From: Euryarchaeota archaeon UBA40
Lineage (GTDB): Archaea; Thermoplasmatota; Poseidoniia; Poseidoniales; Thalassarchaeaceae
Direction of reading: 5' to 3'
Assembly: GCA_002506875.1 (NCBI GenBank)
Contig: DAYJ01000061.1
Location: 1 to 17,405, forward strand
Length of the DNA: 17,405 bases
A program made the translations under genes and the position numbers. The notes below the pieces were generated by a model. That model did not search any database, had not been told where the DNA came from, and worked only from the letters and a program-made list of their open reading frames with translations. Of the stretch, positions 15,817 through 17,405 are shown in pieces (within the stretch, counting starts at the first letter, position 1; every line of letters begins with the position of its first letter).

Positions 15817-17405
15817 TTGCAAATTCGATGTCGAAAGTTAGCAATCTGCTTAGTATTTCTCTTTTGTACGTCAGTCATTTTCTTCCCATCAAATGATTTG
15901 ACAGGTTTGGAAGAAATTAATTCAGATTTTTCGCAAGGAAATAACGATCATTATGCGTGGGAATGGCTTGATGTTGGAGGTTCAGTTGATTCGGATTCTA
16001 TCGGAGAGATGGTAGTGCTCCCAGAGGGGGGTGTAATCATTTCAGGATCTTTCAAATCATCAGTTACAATTGATTCATGCACAGGTAATATGGCTCCTAA
16101 TTCCAATTCAGGGTGGAATTCATTATTCATTGCGAAAATCAATAACAACGGTTCATGCGACTGGATAAATACAGTTTCAGGTAATGATGATACTCCTAGA
16201 TCAATTTCTTCTTTCGCGTCGCAAATATCAATTGAAATTGATGCTAATCAGAGCTTATATGTGTATGTAGCAGCACACCCAGGAGTATTCTATTTTGATA
16301 ACATATCATTGTCTATCAGTTCAGGATATATTGCTAAATTATCACCCAATGGGTCATGGGAATGGGCATCTGAATTGTCTTTCACTGCAAATGCTGAAGC
16401 GAGTATTGCATTGAAATCTAATGGAGATATATTCGTCGCAACAGCCAATAAAATTGTTACTTTTGATCAATCTGGTCAAACGCAGAACGAATTCGTATTC
16501 ACTCCCTCTTCGGGCTCTTTCGAGATTCTAGATTTAGTATTGGACCACTCGGATAACATCTACTTGGGGGGATGGTGGGGCCAAGGTTCCATTTCGATTA
16601 ATATCAATGGTACAAACACGAATTATGTTTCACCAGTGTCACAACGATTGTTTGTAATGAAAATTGATTCTAATGGAGATTATGAGTGGTTTTCCACAGC
16701 ATCATATCCTACCAGTTCTTCTGTTATTAGGGGCATATCACTAGGTGGAAATGGTAGTTTGTACGTTTCAGGATATTTCTATGGATATCTTGAATTTGGG
16801 GCCATTTCACTCAGTACGGGGGGTTCTCAACGTGGATTCGTTGCCGAACTAAATTCAACAGGTGGTTGGGAATCTGCATTGGAAATTAATTCGGCAGGTA
16901 CATCAATTGCAAATGATGTTCTTGCAACTTCGGATGGAGGATTTTTGGTTACTGGCGAATTTGAAGGAATCCTATCCATGGCCCCGTTATTACTCAACCC
17001 AGCAGGTGGAAACGGTGATGTTTTCCTTCTGAAATTCAGCCAATCTAAATCCGCTGTATGGGGGTTATCTGGTGGAAGCAATAGCAATGATCAAGGCAAT
17101 CATATTGGCAACGATAGTGCAGGGAATATCTACGTTAGTGGGGAGTCTTCTGGAAATTTATTATTTGGTGGTGAATCCACTGGAGGTATTGGGGACGTTG
17201 ATATTTTCCTGACTAAATTATCCCCTGATTATGACAGAGATGGAATCCCCGATGTGAATGACGATGATACAGATAATGACTTTGTCTTGGATAGTGTGGA
17301 TCATTGTCTGTTCTCTTCTATAGGGTTCCAATCAATTACTTCATTTGATCATGATGGAGATGGATGTGAGGATTCTTCAGAGGATTTAGATGATGATAAT
17401 GATGG
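15817..17405 (+). CDS. Secreted beta-propeller-like (SBBP-type) protein with TSP3 calcium repeats, partial
   Basis: This frame is open from a TTG at 15817 to the right edge, giving 529 residues and no stop. It begins with a basic N-terminus and a hydrophobic stretch (about residues 8-23), a signal peptide or anchor. From about residue 45 to 465 come repeated units of about 45-60 residues with the pattern s.D..GniyvsG.f.g...fg......(g)..d.F..Kl...g.w.w, as in SBBP/beta-propeller repeats of surface proteins (for example ISLGGNGSLYVSGYFYGYL, DVLATSDGGFLVTGEFEG, GNDSAGNIYVSGESSGNLL). From about nt 17226 on it has Asp-rich TSP3 calcium-binding repeats (DYDRDGIPDVNDDDTDND, DHDGDGCEDSSEDLDDDNDG). 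The protein is therefore exported and probably cell-surface or secreted. It overlaps nothing and follows trhO by four bases. It is much richer in A+T than the rest of the window. The C-terminus is outside the window. Confidence 0.85.
   Translation, partial: MQIRCRKLAICLVFLFCTSVIFFPSNDLTGLEEINSDFSQGNNDHYAWEWLDVGGSVDSDSIGEMVVLPEGGVIISGSFKSSVTIDSCTGNMAPNSNSGWNSLFIAKINNNGSCDWINTVSGNDDTPRSISSFASQISIEIDANQSLYVYVAAHPGVFYFDNISLSISSGYIAKLSPNGSWEWASELSFTANAEASIALKSNGDIFVATANKIVTFDQSGQTQNEFVFTPSSGSFEILDLVLDHSDNIYLGGWWGQGSISININGTNTNYVSPVSQRLFVMKIDSNGDYEWFSTASYPTSSSVIRGISLGGNGSLYVSGYFYGYLEFGAISLSTGGSQRGFVAELNSTGGWESALEINSAGTSIANDVLATSDGGFLVTGEFEGILSMAPLLLNPAGGNGDVFLLKFSQSKSAVWGLSGGSNSNDQGNHIGNDSAGNIYVSGESSGNLLFGGESTGGIGDVDIFLTKLSPDYDRDGIPDVNDDDTDNDFVLDSVDHCLFSSIGFQSITSFDHDGDGCEDSSEDLDDDND
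17226..17405 (+). repeat. TSP3-type Asp-rich calcium-binding repeats (continue past the window)
   Basis: Repeated D-x-D-x-D-G-x-x-D units in the end of the secreted protein: DYDRDGIPD, then NDDDTDNDFVLD, then DHDGDGCED and DLDDDNDG at the edge. Such repeats bind calcium and act as stiff stalks between surface domains. The number of units cannot be given because the window ends here. Confidence 0.8.

Overview
The window looks like a genome fragment of an uncultivated marine euryarchaeon, most likely of the Marine Group II/III (Poseidoniales-like) type. The support is indirect. Ribosome binding sites are of the GGTGA/GAGGTGA kind. TATA-like boxes lie at archaeal distances from start codons. There is a surface protein with a sortase-like C-terminus, a very long polytopic membrane protein, and a secreted protein that ends in thrombospondin type-3 calcium repeats. 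A bacterial origin is not excluded, because no rRNA, tRNA or ribosomal protein gene is present. Coding density is very high; no gene-free stretch exceeds 200 bases and I saw no tRNA, rRNA, CRISPR array or insertion sequence.

Left part (1-3314, minus strand): a three-gene MoxR module, read in the order DUF4350-type membrane protein, MoxR AAA+ ATPase with a Pro/Ala-rich N-terminal tail, and DUF58 protein (cut by the left edge). A TATA-like box at 3379-3386 probably drives it.

Middle part (3439-8771, minus strand): a tightly packed operon for a molybdenum hydroxylase of the xanthine oxidase family, read in the order [2Fe-2S] subunit, molybdopterin subunit, FAD subunit, and then a small secreted surface protein. 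The FAD subunit carries the cysteine-rich insertion known from the beta subunit of 4-hydroxybenzoyl-CoA reductase, so an aromatic acyl-CoA or related substrate is more likely than xanthine or CO. The leader of this operon contains a nested inverted repeat just before the start codon. The matching XdhC-type cofactor chaperone (12720-13607, minus) is separated from the operon by a 1,254-residue membrane protein of unknown function on the plus strand (8968-12732).

Right part (13696-17405, plus strand): a predicted heavy-metal/manganese exporter (ArsP_2-like, 10 TM), a TrhO-type rhodanese tRNA hydroxylase, and the start of a large secreted beta-propeller-like protein with TSP3 repeats that runs off the right edge. 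This last gene is clearly more AT-rich than the others. The exporter and xdhC are divergent and share a 79-88 bp spacer with a perfect 7+7 bp palindrome, a candidate operator.

Several start codons were moved from the longest open frame to an internal codon on the basis of Shine-Dalgarno position or domain boundaries; this is noted in each entry.
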